Assembly (NCBI GenBank): GCA_030159075.1
Contig: BROG01000028.1
Location: 1,154,501 to 1,218,500 of the forward strand
Direction of reading: 5' to 3'
Origin: Atrina japonica
Lineage: Eukaryota > Mollusca > Bivalvia > Pterioida > Pinnidae
Length of the DNA stretch: 64,000 nt
Shown: positions 23,736-36,400 of the stretch, piece after piece
Position numbering within the stretch: position 1 is the stretch's first letter
Layout: every line of letters begins with the position of its first letter
Made by a program: the position numbers and the translations under genes
Notes under the pieces: generated by a model
Database searches by the model: none
Seen by the model: the letters and a program-made list of their open reading frames with translations, nothing else
Told to the model about the DNA's origin: nothing

Positions 23736-24861
23736 TGTTGTCAATGTCAACATCTATGTTGTCTTTGGTATGTAACTAGGATGTGCTTGTGTTGAGGCTT
23801 CATATTTTAAGTATGGGTCGCCGTTTTATTGTACTGCAAATATCACACCACTAATCCACTATACATGTACATAATCTCATTTTCATTTTGTATCAGTTTC
23901 TAGTCAAATAGTATGTATAAACAATCATGTTAAACATTCAAATGATAAAAGTATTTGAACATATTTTTAATTACTATTTATGCTTTTTACTAGAGAGGAA
24001 GGAGTTTTAAGTAGAGTTTTATGCAAGTGTTTGAGAGGGAGTATTGCGTGAGTAAAAAATAGCAGTATGATTCTAACAAAAAATGTTCAAATTGCTGCAA
24101 TGCATTGTACAATAAAATATTAATGAATACATTTTTGTTCTTGTCAGTTTGTTTTAACTGCAAAAGATCTGTTAGTACTTAGAATGTTTTATTTATATGT
24201 TGCTACAACATCCATTGCAAGAAATGAGGAAAATGACAACTCCATCTCCAAATGTTGTAAACAGAGGCATACAAATTGAAAGTCATTGGTCTTTCAGATG
24301 AGATTTATAACTGTGGTCAGATGGACTCTCACAGCATACGGGTCAGTACATAACAAAGGTAAAAAAATTGTGGTTCCTTGCCTAAAGCTGAGGACATCTC
24401 CAAGTTTCACTTCGCTGATCTATAAAAGTAAATAAATATGAAAATAAAAACCCCTTTGTCACATCAACAGAAAACTGTCTTTATGTCCAAGTTTGGAGAT
24501 AGACCTAACATCTAAATCATCCCTTATTGATGTTCAGGAGATAATGGATGCAACAAAGATGCCGTATTTTCTGTATTAGAAGTCCACTCTCTATTTAATG
24601 CCCCCCCCCTTTTTTTGACAAAAGCTTTACTCACCAATTGGAGTCTATGTGCATTTTATCATTGCTATCTCTCCGTAGACAAATAAAAATAAACAAAACA
24701 ATCAACCAATTTAGTTTATATTTAAGTTGCATGCATTTTAAAAGGTTGAAAGTCAATATATAAATGGTGAATTTCTATTGTACCCGCATGTAATCATTGC
24801 CTTAAAACTGCAGCTGTATGTTTGCTATCATAGCCTAATTGGTACTTTCAGTTTCATTTGA

Positions 24862-24955
24862 TGTTGTAAGATCATTGCCAGTCTCGCTGAGCTAAAATGA
24901 CTTGCTGTTGTAAAATCATTGCCAGACTCGCTGAGCTAAAATGACTTGCTGTTGC
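24862..24955. repeat. Two-copy short duplication
   Basis: A block of about 44 bases containing aatcattgccag and ctcgctgagctaaaatgact occurs twice in tandem. Confidence 0.8.
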
Positions 24956-26211
24956 TATCATTTGTCAAGTATTCCAGCAGTCAACCACTGAAAACATTGT
25001 TCTGTGTTTTTATACTGTGTCATTAGATTAGCCATCCTGGCCTCCATCACTTTAAATCCATCATGGTTTATGGCTTTCGGATGATTTCTAGGGTTATCGA
25101 TTCCCAAGCTGAAGGACATGTTAATTGTTACGCGAGAAACATACATGTATGATACAGTGCCATGGATGGAACATGTATAGGTCACGAGTGAATCTGATTA
25201 GTTTACTTAGATCACTACGAAAAGAGGAAAATGTATCAAATTTCATACATTTTTATACAAAGAGGAACAACAGTCTCCATGTGACGAAGAATGAAACACT
25301 GAAAGTCAGTCAAGCTATACTATGTTTAAGGCAACTATTAATAATTCTACTTTAATAAAAGCCCCACTTTTGGAAAATGTAACACCCCCGTGTGGCTTCT
25401 TATACAGAAAATACAGTAGTTTAATAAAATAAGTTTTGTTAAAGAGAGATAACCCAAGTCATTCTGCATTTTGTAAAAATTTTTAAGTTGATGTTTCTGG
25501 GCCTAGTCTTGGACTTGATTTTCACCAATTACAGATGAAATTTTAATGTTACCGTTCAATCAGTGATGGCATCAAAATGATTTGTGTCCAACATCCCTAT
25601 GAAAAATATACTAATTATCATATGAAATTACAACAAACCTCACATGAAAATGATATGGCATTATTTTTTGCGAATGACGTGATGCCTTGTTTATATGTCT
25701 TTGACACCACTAAAAAAAAATAATAATAAATACAAGTAATTTTTTAAACTGTTTATTTGTTGGAAATTTTATTTGCCCTTATTTGGAAAGGGCAAACAAT
25801 GTCAATGATGCCATATTATAAACCATCTTTAATTTGACAAAAAAAGTATGATGTTGAAATGTTATAAAAACTTATTTAAACAACAAGAAAGATTCTGCAA
25901 TATATGTGTGACATATCTATGGTTTGTCATGTTAGATTTCAATCTGAAAGAGAAAACATTATGTATAGGGTAATATTTTTTTCTCTTTCATTGATGAAAA
26001 GAAATGTGTTGATTACATAACCACTCCTCATCCCCAACATTTTGTTTTATCAAAACTGTAAATAACCTGACATATGATGGAGATAACCCAATATGTATTC
26101 ACCCCAACATGCAACTATATTTGCCTGTGACCCCTGGTAAATTAAAAGTGGAATGCATATGCATAAGTTTATATTATTACTGACTGGATATCTCGGACCA
26201 TTTGTGTGACA

Positions 26212-26374
<163 letters not shown>

Positions 26375-26684
26375 CTACAGAAAACATATGCACTTCATCT
26401 TAAATTGACCCTAAACCACCAAAGTCTTATAGATGACATATATGTCCGTGCTAAATGTACATTTATTTAGCTTGAAAACTTTGCTTTTACTAGTAATGTA
26501 AATTTGCCCTTTCATCAAAGGGTGAAAATGCAGAAAATTAAGGAGGAGCCAAAATATCAAAGTAAACAGTATACATATACTGTACACAGTATCCAACTCT
26601 TTGAAGAACTTTGGATGGTGCACATCATTGATTTTTTAAGTTGACCAATGTGTCTATGTACATGCATGATTTTGCATGTGTATA

Positions 26685-26857
26685 CAGTTAAACTTGCAAT
26701 AAAGGTCACCTTCATGTTTAAAGTGCACTTGCCTATAAAGGTCATTTTATTAAACATAACTTTTTTTTATAATGAATAAACCTCTTTATAAAGACTACCT
26801 GTTTATAATGGCTATATTTGCCTGTTCCCTTGAGTGACCTTTACACAAGTTTAACTG
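26685..26857. mobile_element. TA-flanked CAGTTAAACTTGC element, subfamily 2
   Basis: cagttaaacttgcaataaag at the left mirrors cctttacacaagtttaactg at the right, both flanked by TA. The interior carries ataaaggtcacc and tataaagactacct. Confidence 0.65.
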
Positions 26858-26899
26858 TACAGTTATGTTTGTATTTCCAATCTTATCCAGTGGTCTAGT

Positions 26900-26990
26900 T
26901 TAACTCACCTACCCCTGAAAAATTATGGACTCTTCTATAAATCAATGACTAAAGCCAGTCCAAATGTGTCTTTAGGGGTAAATGAGTTAA
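26900..26990. mobile_element. 91-bp TTAA-bounded palindrome
   Basis: ttaactcacctacccctgaa at the left and taggggtaaatgagttaa at the right; the core actcttctataaatcaatga is shared by all family members. Confidence 0.7.
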
Positions 26991-27194
26991 CATCGTTCTC
27001 CTTCTGTGATATGAATCTTTAACAGTTTGATACAGTACAAAGAAATGCAAAACACAGAAATTTCTGATAATATTTGATTCGGCACCAAATGAAGGATGGT
27101 TTAAAATATTTCAACAATAAAAATCCAAAGCGTAAAACCTTTAAAAACAATCTCAATCAACAAATTCAGTAACATCACAGACTTAATTACAGAT

Positions 27195-27376
27195 TTTAAC
27201 CCATCCATACCTAAAAAATACAATGGACCCTACTTCTAATCACTAAAACAGAATAGTCCATGTGTGTTTTAGGGGTGAATGAGTTATCTTATTTACCCTT
27301 AAAGACACATTTGGACTGGCCTAAGTCACTGATCTACAAAGTGTCCGTTGTTTTTTCAGGGATGGATTAGTAAATA
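27195..27376. mobile_element. Two adjoining copies of the 91-bp palindrome
   Basis: The first ends ttttaggggtgaatgagtta near 27286; the second, opposite orientation, runs on with acccttaaagacacatttgg and ends ttcagggatggattagta. Both are eroded. Confidence 0.6.
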
Positions 27377-27889
27377 TATAATATTAAAAATAAGTTAATG
27401 ATCAAAACATTTAAAACTTACATTGGTCAACATTATCAATATCATTACAATAGTTAAAGCTTTGACTGATTCAACAATTCCAATATTTTTTCAATTTGTT
27501 TAATTATTAAAACTTTTTTGCAAAAACATAGCATTTTTCTTTATCTTGTAGAAGTAGATGCACCATCAAACGGAAACTGACTTCCTTATACATGTTATTG
27601 AAGACATGCCTCTGTTGATAGCATTATCTGCAGAAATATTCATTTTAAATCATACAATTATTGAATAAATTAGCTCATAATCAACCAATCATATTTGAAA
27701 GAAATTGACTACCAATATGATTATTGTATAATGGAGAATTCTATAAATTGCAATTTTCTGTTTAGATCATCATGAATATTTAAATTTCATGTTAACATCC
27801 TTGATTTTACCAGCTGTATAATCAATATTGCAACATCGAACAACTCAAAAGAGTGATACTGTACAGCGGAATTATATACTGTAGTCCAT

Positions 27890-28640
27890 ATCAAGATCAA
27901 GATAATAATGATACAGACAACTGACTGACTGTAGTCATATCAAGCCGACATCACCCAGATAATACTAATACGTTAGAACCTGCCTATTAAGACCACCTAA
28001 CTGACTGACTGTAGTCATATCAAGCCGACATCACCCAGATAATACTAATACAGTAGAACCTGCCTATTAAGACACCTAACTGACTGACTTAAATAGGTCT
28101 GATTAGCAAGGTCTTCTCATAAGTGAGAGACTGGCCACAGACTTTTTGATATCTGTAAACGCATTGAACCCTGTAGTAGACATCACCAAGATAATACTAA
28201 TACAGTAGTACATTTGAACTCACCAAGATAATACCACCTGGCTTTCAAAGATGTAGTCATATCAAGTCACCCACTACCAGAAATTTGGCCGACATCACCC
28301 AGTGTTACGATTCTGAATCATATAAACACTGCTAATACAAGTACTTTAACCCTGCAATGTTAACTTGCTAACCCTCCTCACCCAGAATTGTGAACAGTGG
28401 ACATATCATGCGTTATGCCTATTAAGACCATTGATGACTGTAGATGAGATAATACTAATACAGTAGTACCTGGCTATTATGACCCTCAGGGGTTGATGAG
28501 TTAAGATACTGTAGTTTCAAGCAGACATGTCTTAGAAATTGTGAGTCATATCAAGCTGGTACGTTAGAACTTGCCTATTGCCAGTAGAGCTGGTCTACGT
28601 TAGAACTTGTAAGACCACCTAACTGACTGACTGTAGTATT
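27890..28640. repeat. Shuffled local duplications
   Basis: Phrases such as ctgactgactgtagtcatat, caagccgacatcacccagat, aatactaatacagtag and acctgcctattaagacc recur in different orders and lengths. The pieces of CAGT-element sequence suggest an element broken up by local rearrangement. Confidence 0.6.
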
Positions 28641-29591
28641 ACTGTAACAAGGCCACAGGAAGTAAGTGGTTGGTTTCTTGCTTATGTAACCAATACAGAG
28701 AAAAGGAATCCATAACATCTGATGTCTGTAATAAACAGGATGAAAATATACAAAATATGTACATCTAAACCATTTTTTAAACACAAATGCCCTTGAGTAA
28801 CCAAATTCTGCCAAGTCAGCATATTCATTTGTAGTTGCAATGTACGTACTACAAAACAATTAAAATTCCAACAACTGAAGTTCATCATCCACCACACAGT
28901 AAATTCTCATTTAGAATTTTCATCTAATTATTTAGATTTGTTCATACGTACAAGTTTTTTGAAATTTTAGACTAAATAAGTAATAAAACTTATCAAAAAA
29001 ATCTTGATCCAATGAACTCTGCTCTTATCCCTGATAACATATTCTCCAAACTGCATCCAACAATTTTCTTTCTACGGACACATATATCAACAAAAATGAT
29101 GTCAAATCTTATGATAAAGAAACTGACAGTAGCAGAAATTAGCACCTGTATATCATATTTTTAATTTCATCCTCAATTTTCATCAAAATTGATTAATTTC
29201 AATAACATGGCGTCATGTTTACATACATGGGCACATGTTTGTTCACTTTCTCATATATGTAATGTTACTCGTGGGAATACCATGTCAATTACTTAAATCA
29301 TTTATATCGTGAACAACACATATTGTTGACTTGGATTCTGTAGCCGTGATATTGATGTAAATATCATAAATAAATAATCGGACTGCCTATATAAATGCAC
29401 CCTGGAATCTAGAGCTGAAATGAATGTTTGAATATTCACAAATAAATAGTACAGTAAATGGCAAATATTCAAATACTGAATCTCCAAATCGGGTACAGGA
29501 GAATTTATCCTTAAAGGTACTCCAACAGAATGGTAGAATAGTGATGTCATAATTTCAGTTTCGTATAATGTAATGTTTTGATACTCAATTA

Positions 29592-29781
29592 CCGTGGAAC
29601 CTGTCTTCTAAGACCGCCCCTTCTGCCACTAAAATGTGGTCTTACAAAACAGGTGGTTTCTCACAAGAGGTTTCATTTAAAGGATTATTGAACCAAGTGG
29701 TTTTGAGAATGTGGTCTCCCAAGACAGGTGGTCTTTTAAGAGTCTTTTAAGACTGGTGGTCTTGTATGACAAGTTTCTCTG
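29592..29781. mobile_element. TA-flanked CAGTGGAACC element, subfamily 1
   Basis: Left ccgtggaacctgtcttctaa, right acaagtttctctg, flanked by TA. The interior has catttaaaggattattgaac and gtggtctcccaagacaggtg, with an internal partial duplication near 29740. A further fragment lies at 30060-30122. Confidence 0.6.
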
Positions 29782-31317
29782 TATTAAATCTGTGACACAT
29801 CACACTAAATTATACTAACAGTAATTTAACTTGAGAAATGAAAAAAAATACATATGCAGAAAAAGTAAATATTCCAATATGATTTGAATTGTGTAACGAA
29901 TATTCAAATACTGATTTTCGTTGTTCATTTCAGCTCTAGAAGAATCTCGTCATTAAGACACCCAACTGACTGATTGAACGTGCTCAGATCAGGAAGAGAT
30001 CTCTTTGAGAGCTGTCTGGAAATATTTCAAAGGACTTATAATTTACATTCTAAAATACAAGATGGTCTTAAATGTGAGGTGGTCTCCTAAGAAAGGTGTT
30101 CTGCTAAGCAAGGTTCCACTGTTGTTATTTGTCAACTTGCCATCTTTCTTTTAGACCTACACCCCCTACTGGGAATCAAATCCTGGGCTTCAAGATATTA
30201 CGGGGGATAATGCTAAATATTTAGTCTTGGATGGATTCTGGATATAGATGCAATTAAAAAATATATTTCTTTCTTTTTCTAAATTGTAATGAGAGCGAAA
30301 AGAAAATGGAGGACTGATCACTTCATTTGCTATGCAAATTTCAATATTTTGTCTTCAATATACATGTACTGTGTTGGTACAACAGCATTAGATATACTTT
30401 AATTTTCTATCCTAGAAGCTTATAAATATTATCAAAATAGCACTAATAATAAAATTTAATCTCGGCTGAGCTTCTTGCACAGACTTTCTGCATAAATAAA
30501 CACTGGACGGAATTCATATACAACAAAAATGTCCTGAAATAAAACAGACAACCATACTGAATCATAAATAGCAACAGACTCATGTAATATGATTAAAATA
30601 ATAAAATCAGGGACAATAAATAGGAAAATTATAATCATGTATGAGGTAAATACCCAAAATAAAACTACAAATATAAGAACAGGATGGAATGCCAACTGTA
30701 AAAAGTCTAAATAAAACTATAATGTGTATAGACACCAAAACACACTGCTAAATAACACACATAATGCTATCTTACATTTAAAAAATATATATTAGTTATC
30801 TCCCTTTAACAAACATCTCAATAGTTATCTCCCCTTAACAATGACCATTACACTTACAGTACCTTCATCTAATCGAAAATATGGGGGAACCCCATTACAA
30901 AACATGGGTAGAACAAAGGTACCGTAATGTATCACAACATTCCTTTCAGGTAGGTAATATTTTTACCCAATAACACTGCACAGCCATCTAGGAATTTTTC
31001 ATTGTGAAAAGATTTATATATATAAAATACAATTTCAAACAAGAAATGTATTTGTATAAAATGAATTCATGGTCCCTAGTAAGGCATGCATTGTGTAAAT
31101 AAGCATTTGCGACCAACTAGAACACTTTGTTTACATACAAAAAAAAAACAACATCTAACAAATTCATTACTTTCATTTTTGTGTATGCAAAATAACCCCC
31201 CCACCACCCCCACTGTTCATATTCAAATAGGAATATGGTCTACTGTTAATGAAAAGATATTACGGATAAAAACCCTACCAGCTTATTTGTAAAAAAAAGT
31301 TAAAATATGAATTAGTA

Positions 31318-31501
31318 CAGTGGAACCTGTCTTTCAAGATCACTCTTATGACACACCACCTGTCTTTTAGGATCGCATTCTGAAAATATCACTTGGTTAG
31401 GTAACCTTTTAGATATTTAGCATCTTTTGAGACACCACCTGTCTTTAGAAGCCACATTTCAGTGGCTGATAGGGTGTGATCTCTTAAGACAGGTTCCACT
31501 G
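31318..31501. mobile_element. TA-flanked CAGTGGAACC element, subfamily 1
   Basis: Left cagtggaacctgtctttcaa and right cttaagacaggttccactg are nearly perfect inverted ends, flanked by TA. Same interior plan as 2763-2939. Confidence 0.7.
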
Positions 31502-31884
31502 TACAAGTATCACAACACAGTACAACAGAGCTTACAAAAGCACCCTAACACAATGGGAAGTGATAGAGATTTCTGTAATATTGAGATTTATACCCAGTGA
31601 CATGTGCAGTGTTTTGGTAAATAAAAATATCTGCCGTACTTTTCAGAGAAAAAAATGCAACAGTTTTTCATCTGCATTTTATAATCTGAAAAATACGGTA
31701 ACTTGGAGTACACATTTTCCATGCCAAATTTTTACCTTTTGTTTTGCAACAAAAGAATGAGCTTTAGGTTCATGTAAAATAAGTTTTCTTCTTAAGTTTT
31801 TATCCAATAATTAATACATCAATTAATAAATTAGATATAACAATTAAACTAACAACAGTATGAATACATATAGTTTATATGTTT

Positions 31885-32125
31885 ACTGTAAACAACAGCA
31901 ATAATAGGATGGCTGTACACAAAAACAGCATTATAACAGGACAGCTGTATGTAAATACAGCATTAAAACTAAATGGCTACATGCTAATATAGCATAAGAA
32001 CAGGACGGCATTACAATACCACTGCATAAGAACAGGATGGCTGTACGATACACTACATTATAACAGGATGGATAACAGGACTGCTGTACAATACAACTGC
32101 ATTATAACAGGACGTCTGTATTAAA
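31885..32125. repeat. Degenerate tandem repeat, about 30-bp
   Basis: Recurring ataacaggacggctgta and atacagcattaaaac phrases with variable spacing. Confidence 0.6.
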
Positions 32126-32369
32126 TATCACAGATAAACGCTTGTAAGTAAAACTGAGACAGACTAAATGTCACAAATACCAGGAATTGTTTGAAATCAC
32201 ATTACATAGTTAAAAAAGTAATAGTAACAACTTGCTGTTACTTTACTGAGCATCTATAAGATAATCTCCACAACCCAACCCCCACCCAGCAAAATGAGAT
32301 GAGCCAGTGAAGAATTTGGTGAGAGTGAATTTAAAAGACTGTAACAGTGTAATAAGTAAACAATGCCTT

Positions 32370-32460
32370 ATGTCATCAACCCCTGAAAAATAATGGACTC
32401 TTCTGTAAAGCAATGACTTAGATCAGTCCAATTGTGTCTTTCGGGGTGCATGAGATAAGT
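32370..32460. mobile_element. 91-bp palindrome family copy
   Basis: catcaacccctgaaaaataa at the left, ctttcggggtgcatgagata at the right, with the shared core actcttctgtaaagcaatga. Confidence 0.6.
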
Positions 32461-33218
32461 ACCTCCTTTGTTTAGACATACAATGTAGCACAGCCTAAAA
32501 ACATGGGCGAACCATAAAACAATGCAATGTAATTTGAAAACAATTTCTGTGATATGTTGTCAAAGTTGTTTTTTCAAATTCTTGCCATTTACACTCCCTG
32601 TATTCATTCTACTACAAAATATGGAGAAAATGTTGTTTTTTTCTCCACACCTTAACAATACAGTGTGGATTATAATAGAAATAAATGAACAAATTAATGG
32701 CGAGATTTCTGAAAAATGTCAAATTTCACAACTTAATGATCATTGGTTTAAATGTACTTGTCACCTGTTAAATCAATGTGTTAAACTGTTTCACACTTGA
32801 TACAGTGTTCTACCTTTATATATATCTCTGAATCTTAAGAGATGAAATTTAATCGCTAATGGCAACATCATAATGCTACTTCAAGAAGATATTCAATCTA
32901 TACAAACATGTCAAACATGTCCCTAATTTACCAAATCGGCCATAACACAGAATGCTAGTCTCAACCATTAGCATTGTTGTTTGTGATTGGCTGACGAAAA
33001 TCCCTTTGCCCGATTGGTTGAGAAAAGATGACTATAAATCCTATGTACAAAGTAAAACCCTGTGATGGAATCCATATTTTCTTGTCCACTGCCAAGACAC
33101 TGTCACAAGCACACGACAAGAATATTCTGATGTTTTATCTCCTTTGTTCAAACTTGGAATCTTGGGAAGGAATCTTGTTCAAAACAATCAGAATTCAAGT
33201 GAACAAGCAAACAATTGT

Positions 33219-33471
33219 TCAAATATGCATTGCCAGTTCTGAAAGCATTTGGGAATAATTCTGTTCTATGCTTAATGAGGGTAGCGTCACTGACTTGTCA
33301 CCCTCACGAAGTGTCACTAACTGTAATGATGTGGCTCCTCCATGACCTTGCCGCGTTTCCAGTGATAACTGAGGGAAAAGTTTCTCAGTAACTGCATCAA
33401 CTAAATATGGATCCTCCCCTGATAAGAGACCTTTTGTTGATGTTGCTTTGGGTATTGTGACTTTTCTTGGC
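33219..33471 (-). CDS. Gene 2 exon 4: C-terminal tail
   Basis: Acceptor ttacttccag. Encodes RPRKVTIPKATSTKG, an amphipathic segment DPYLVDAVTEKLFPQL, and a tail ending QMLSELAMHI with a tga stop. RGRRPRK across the exon junction resembles an AT-hook or NLS-like basic patch. No known domain. Confidence 0.85.
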
Positions 33472-36400
33472 CTGGAAGTAAATATATACAAAATAGATGT
33501 AAGTAGCATGGATCCCAACATGACTAGATAACACTAATAACCCAACAGAAACCAGTAAAGTGGTTTAAGCACATAAGGAACAACACTTTCTTTAAAAATT
33601 GACATATACAGTAAAACCTGCTTTAGTGACCACCTGTGTATAAAGACCTCCTGGTCATAAAGACTGTTTTTTCCTACATTTTAGTACCATTTGTGTACAA
33701 TCAACCTTTGAAAAAATGGACTCTTCTGTAAATCAAAGACTTAGGCCAGTCTAAATTTGCCTTTAGGACTGAATGAGTTAGTTCTTTTTCCATGGCTAAC
33801 ATCTTATTGTAAACTGTACATGTACACAATTATAATTGTACCAGAAATATTTTTTCTAAGTTAACAAATCATAGAACTTATTTTACATTACTTTATAGAC
33901 AAAAAGATACATGTACAATTGTAACATGATAAAAATGTTCATGAAAAAATATAATTGTTTACCTTCCACGCTTTATTTGTGGTGAATTTTTCTTGTCATC
34001 TACAACTCCATCAAACAGGTGCTTTAAAAGTAGGTCGGTGTCACCAGAGACAAATATTTTCCTATCCGGTTGTCTTGTCTGTTGTTTCTTTTGTCGTTCC
34101 TTTTCATCTGGTGGTGTAATTGGTCGTACATCTTGAAAACAACAAAATTGGTATACAATAGCAACAATGTCCTTTTTTGATTGAGAATTGGTCTAGCATG
34201 TGGTGAAGTAAATAGAGGGAGACAACCCCTACAAATCAGGCAATTTTGTTTCCTTTCCAAAATAATATAGAAACATAGGATATGGTAACAGTTGTATAAT
34301 ATGCATAATCACTTCAACTACAATGTACATTACATCATGTGTTGTAATTTTACTGTACAGGGGTTTATTTCAACAGGTTGTAATTTTACTGTACAGGGGT
34401 TTATTTCCACAGGTTGTAATTTTACTGTACAGGGGTTTATTTCCACAGGTTGTAATTTTACTGTACAGGGGTTTATTTCCACAGGTTGTAATTTTACTGT
34501 ACAGGGGTTTAATTCCACAGGTTGTAATTTTACTGTACAGGGGTTTATTTCCACAGGTTGTAATTTTACTGTACAGGGGTTTAATTCCACAGGTTGTAAT
34601 TTTACTGTACAGGGGTTTAATTCCACAGGTTGTAATTTTACTGTACAGGGTTTTATGTCAATGGGTTGTAATTTTACTGTACAGGGGTTTATGTCAATGG
34701 GTTGTAATTTTACTGTACAGGGGTTTATTTCTATGGGTTGTAATTTTACTGTACAGGGGTTTATTTCTACGGGTTGTAATTTTACTGTACAGGGGTTTAT
34801 TTCTACGGGTTGTAATTTTACTGTACAGAGGTTTAATTCCACAGGTTGTAATTTTATTGTACAGGGGTTTAATTTCATATTTTGTAATTTTACTGTACAG
34901 AGGTTGTATACCATTGGTTGTAATTTTCATGTTTTTCTCTCTTCTGAAATGATTACATTTTTTAATTCACAGATTGGAAGTACATTTTAGCTTAAAATTA
35001 CATCAGGTCCTGCAAATCTAGCCCAATATATATTATGTACATGTATATAAAAAGTTCTTATTAAAAATTTATTCATTGTTTCTTAAATTCACAAATTTAT
35101 CAGCGATGTGAATGTAGCAAATATTAACGCTGCGACTTATTTTTCCCTATACAATACTGTGTCATGCTATTGTGACATGGGTCTTTAAAAGAAATTACAA
35201 ATGTACTTGCGCAGCACATTAAGTCAATATTCAGAAAAACTTCGGATTGTGATACAATTTTTTACGCTAATCTGCTAGACCATACAGCAGCAATACAGCC
35301 TGATAAAACTTGGGCGATTTAAAGGAACGCCTGCAACCTGCAAAAATATCTAAATCCTATCATAGCGTTTGTCCATTTTAAATACCTTAATGTCACCTTT
35401 TAAACTTTATAATAGGATAAATATGTAAAGTAACTATTGAATCAAACCATAATAGCCAGTGTGTTTGAAATGGTCATGTACGTTTCACTTTAATAGTAAT
35501 ACTGACCAATAATCTGGCTTATATTAATATCTCACCAATACATAATTAGATAAATCACACCTGAACGTTACAACTTAAAAAGAAAAAATTCCACACGAAT
35601 TAACTCCTTCCTCTGAGGTATGCTGGGTAGACGGCTTAGTGATCGAATGCACCAAGATTATTTTCGACAATATACACCATAGGAACTTTTGAACATGATT
35701 TTTTGACCCATGACTTTAAAAATTTGTGAGTTTATTGATCTCTCCAATTAGTTACCATGTCTCTCATATGAATGTACACACACCTACATGTATCTGCTAT
35801 AATACTGTGTATTATATAACCGGAAATTTTCGTCCCTGGTTATTTTGCCCTTGCAGGACAGAAAACATATTCCAACAGTTTTGAATTTGCCCTAAATCAC
35901 CATACAGTAGGCTCATGGTTGGCATGTATGGCCGTGCTTCAAATAATCAGCTTAAAAATTTGGCTTTCATTTAAAGTTTGCCCTCTCATCTAAGGGCGAA
36001 AATAATGAAAATTAAACGGAACTTCAAACTTCCAGATGTACAGTATTACAAAGATTAAGTCTCTTCAGGCCGGCCTAACAATTCTCTCTAATTATGTCCC
36101 TTTAAAGGCCACTTCCCCATGCTAAACGGTAACCTTATTTTCTCAGCGAAAATTATGATTATTCCTAATGAAATAATACATGTATAATACATAAGTGTAC
36201 TATCTAGAGAATTACAAGGCCAAAATTTCCCACAGAAAGAAATTGGCTAATTCTAAAATTATATAAGAAGGGATTTGGGGCCAGCCAATTCTTTCCCCAT
36301 ATTAGTAAATAAAGGTGGAAACTTTTGGTTGGCCATTTTTTCCTCATGAAAAGTTCATCGAAGTTCACAAAGGTGGGACTTTTGGCTTGCCAGTTTCTTC

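Noticed and set aside
34340..34925. CRISPR-like regular repeat
   Set aside because: The units are contiguous with no variable spacers and the window is eukaryotic; it is a minisatellite.
34292..34990. Open frames of 232, 209 and 194 codons
   Set aside because: Products of the 36-base minisatellite, open in several frames at once; not coding.
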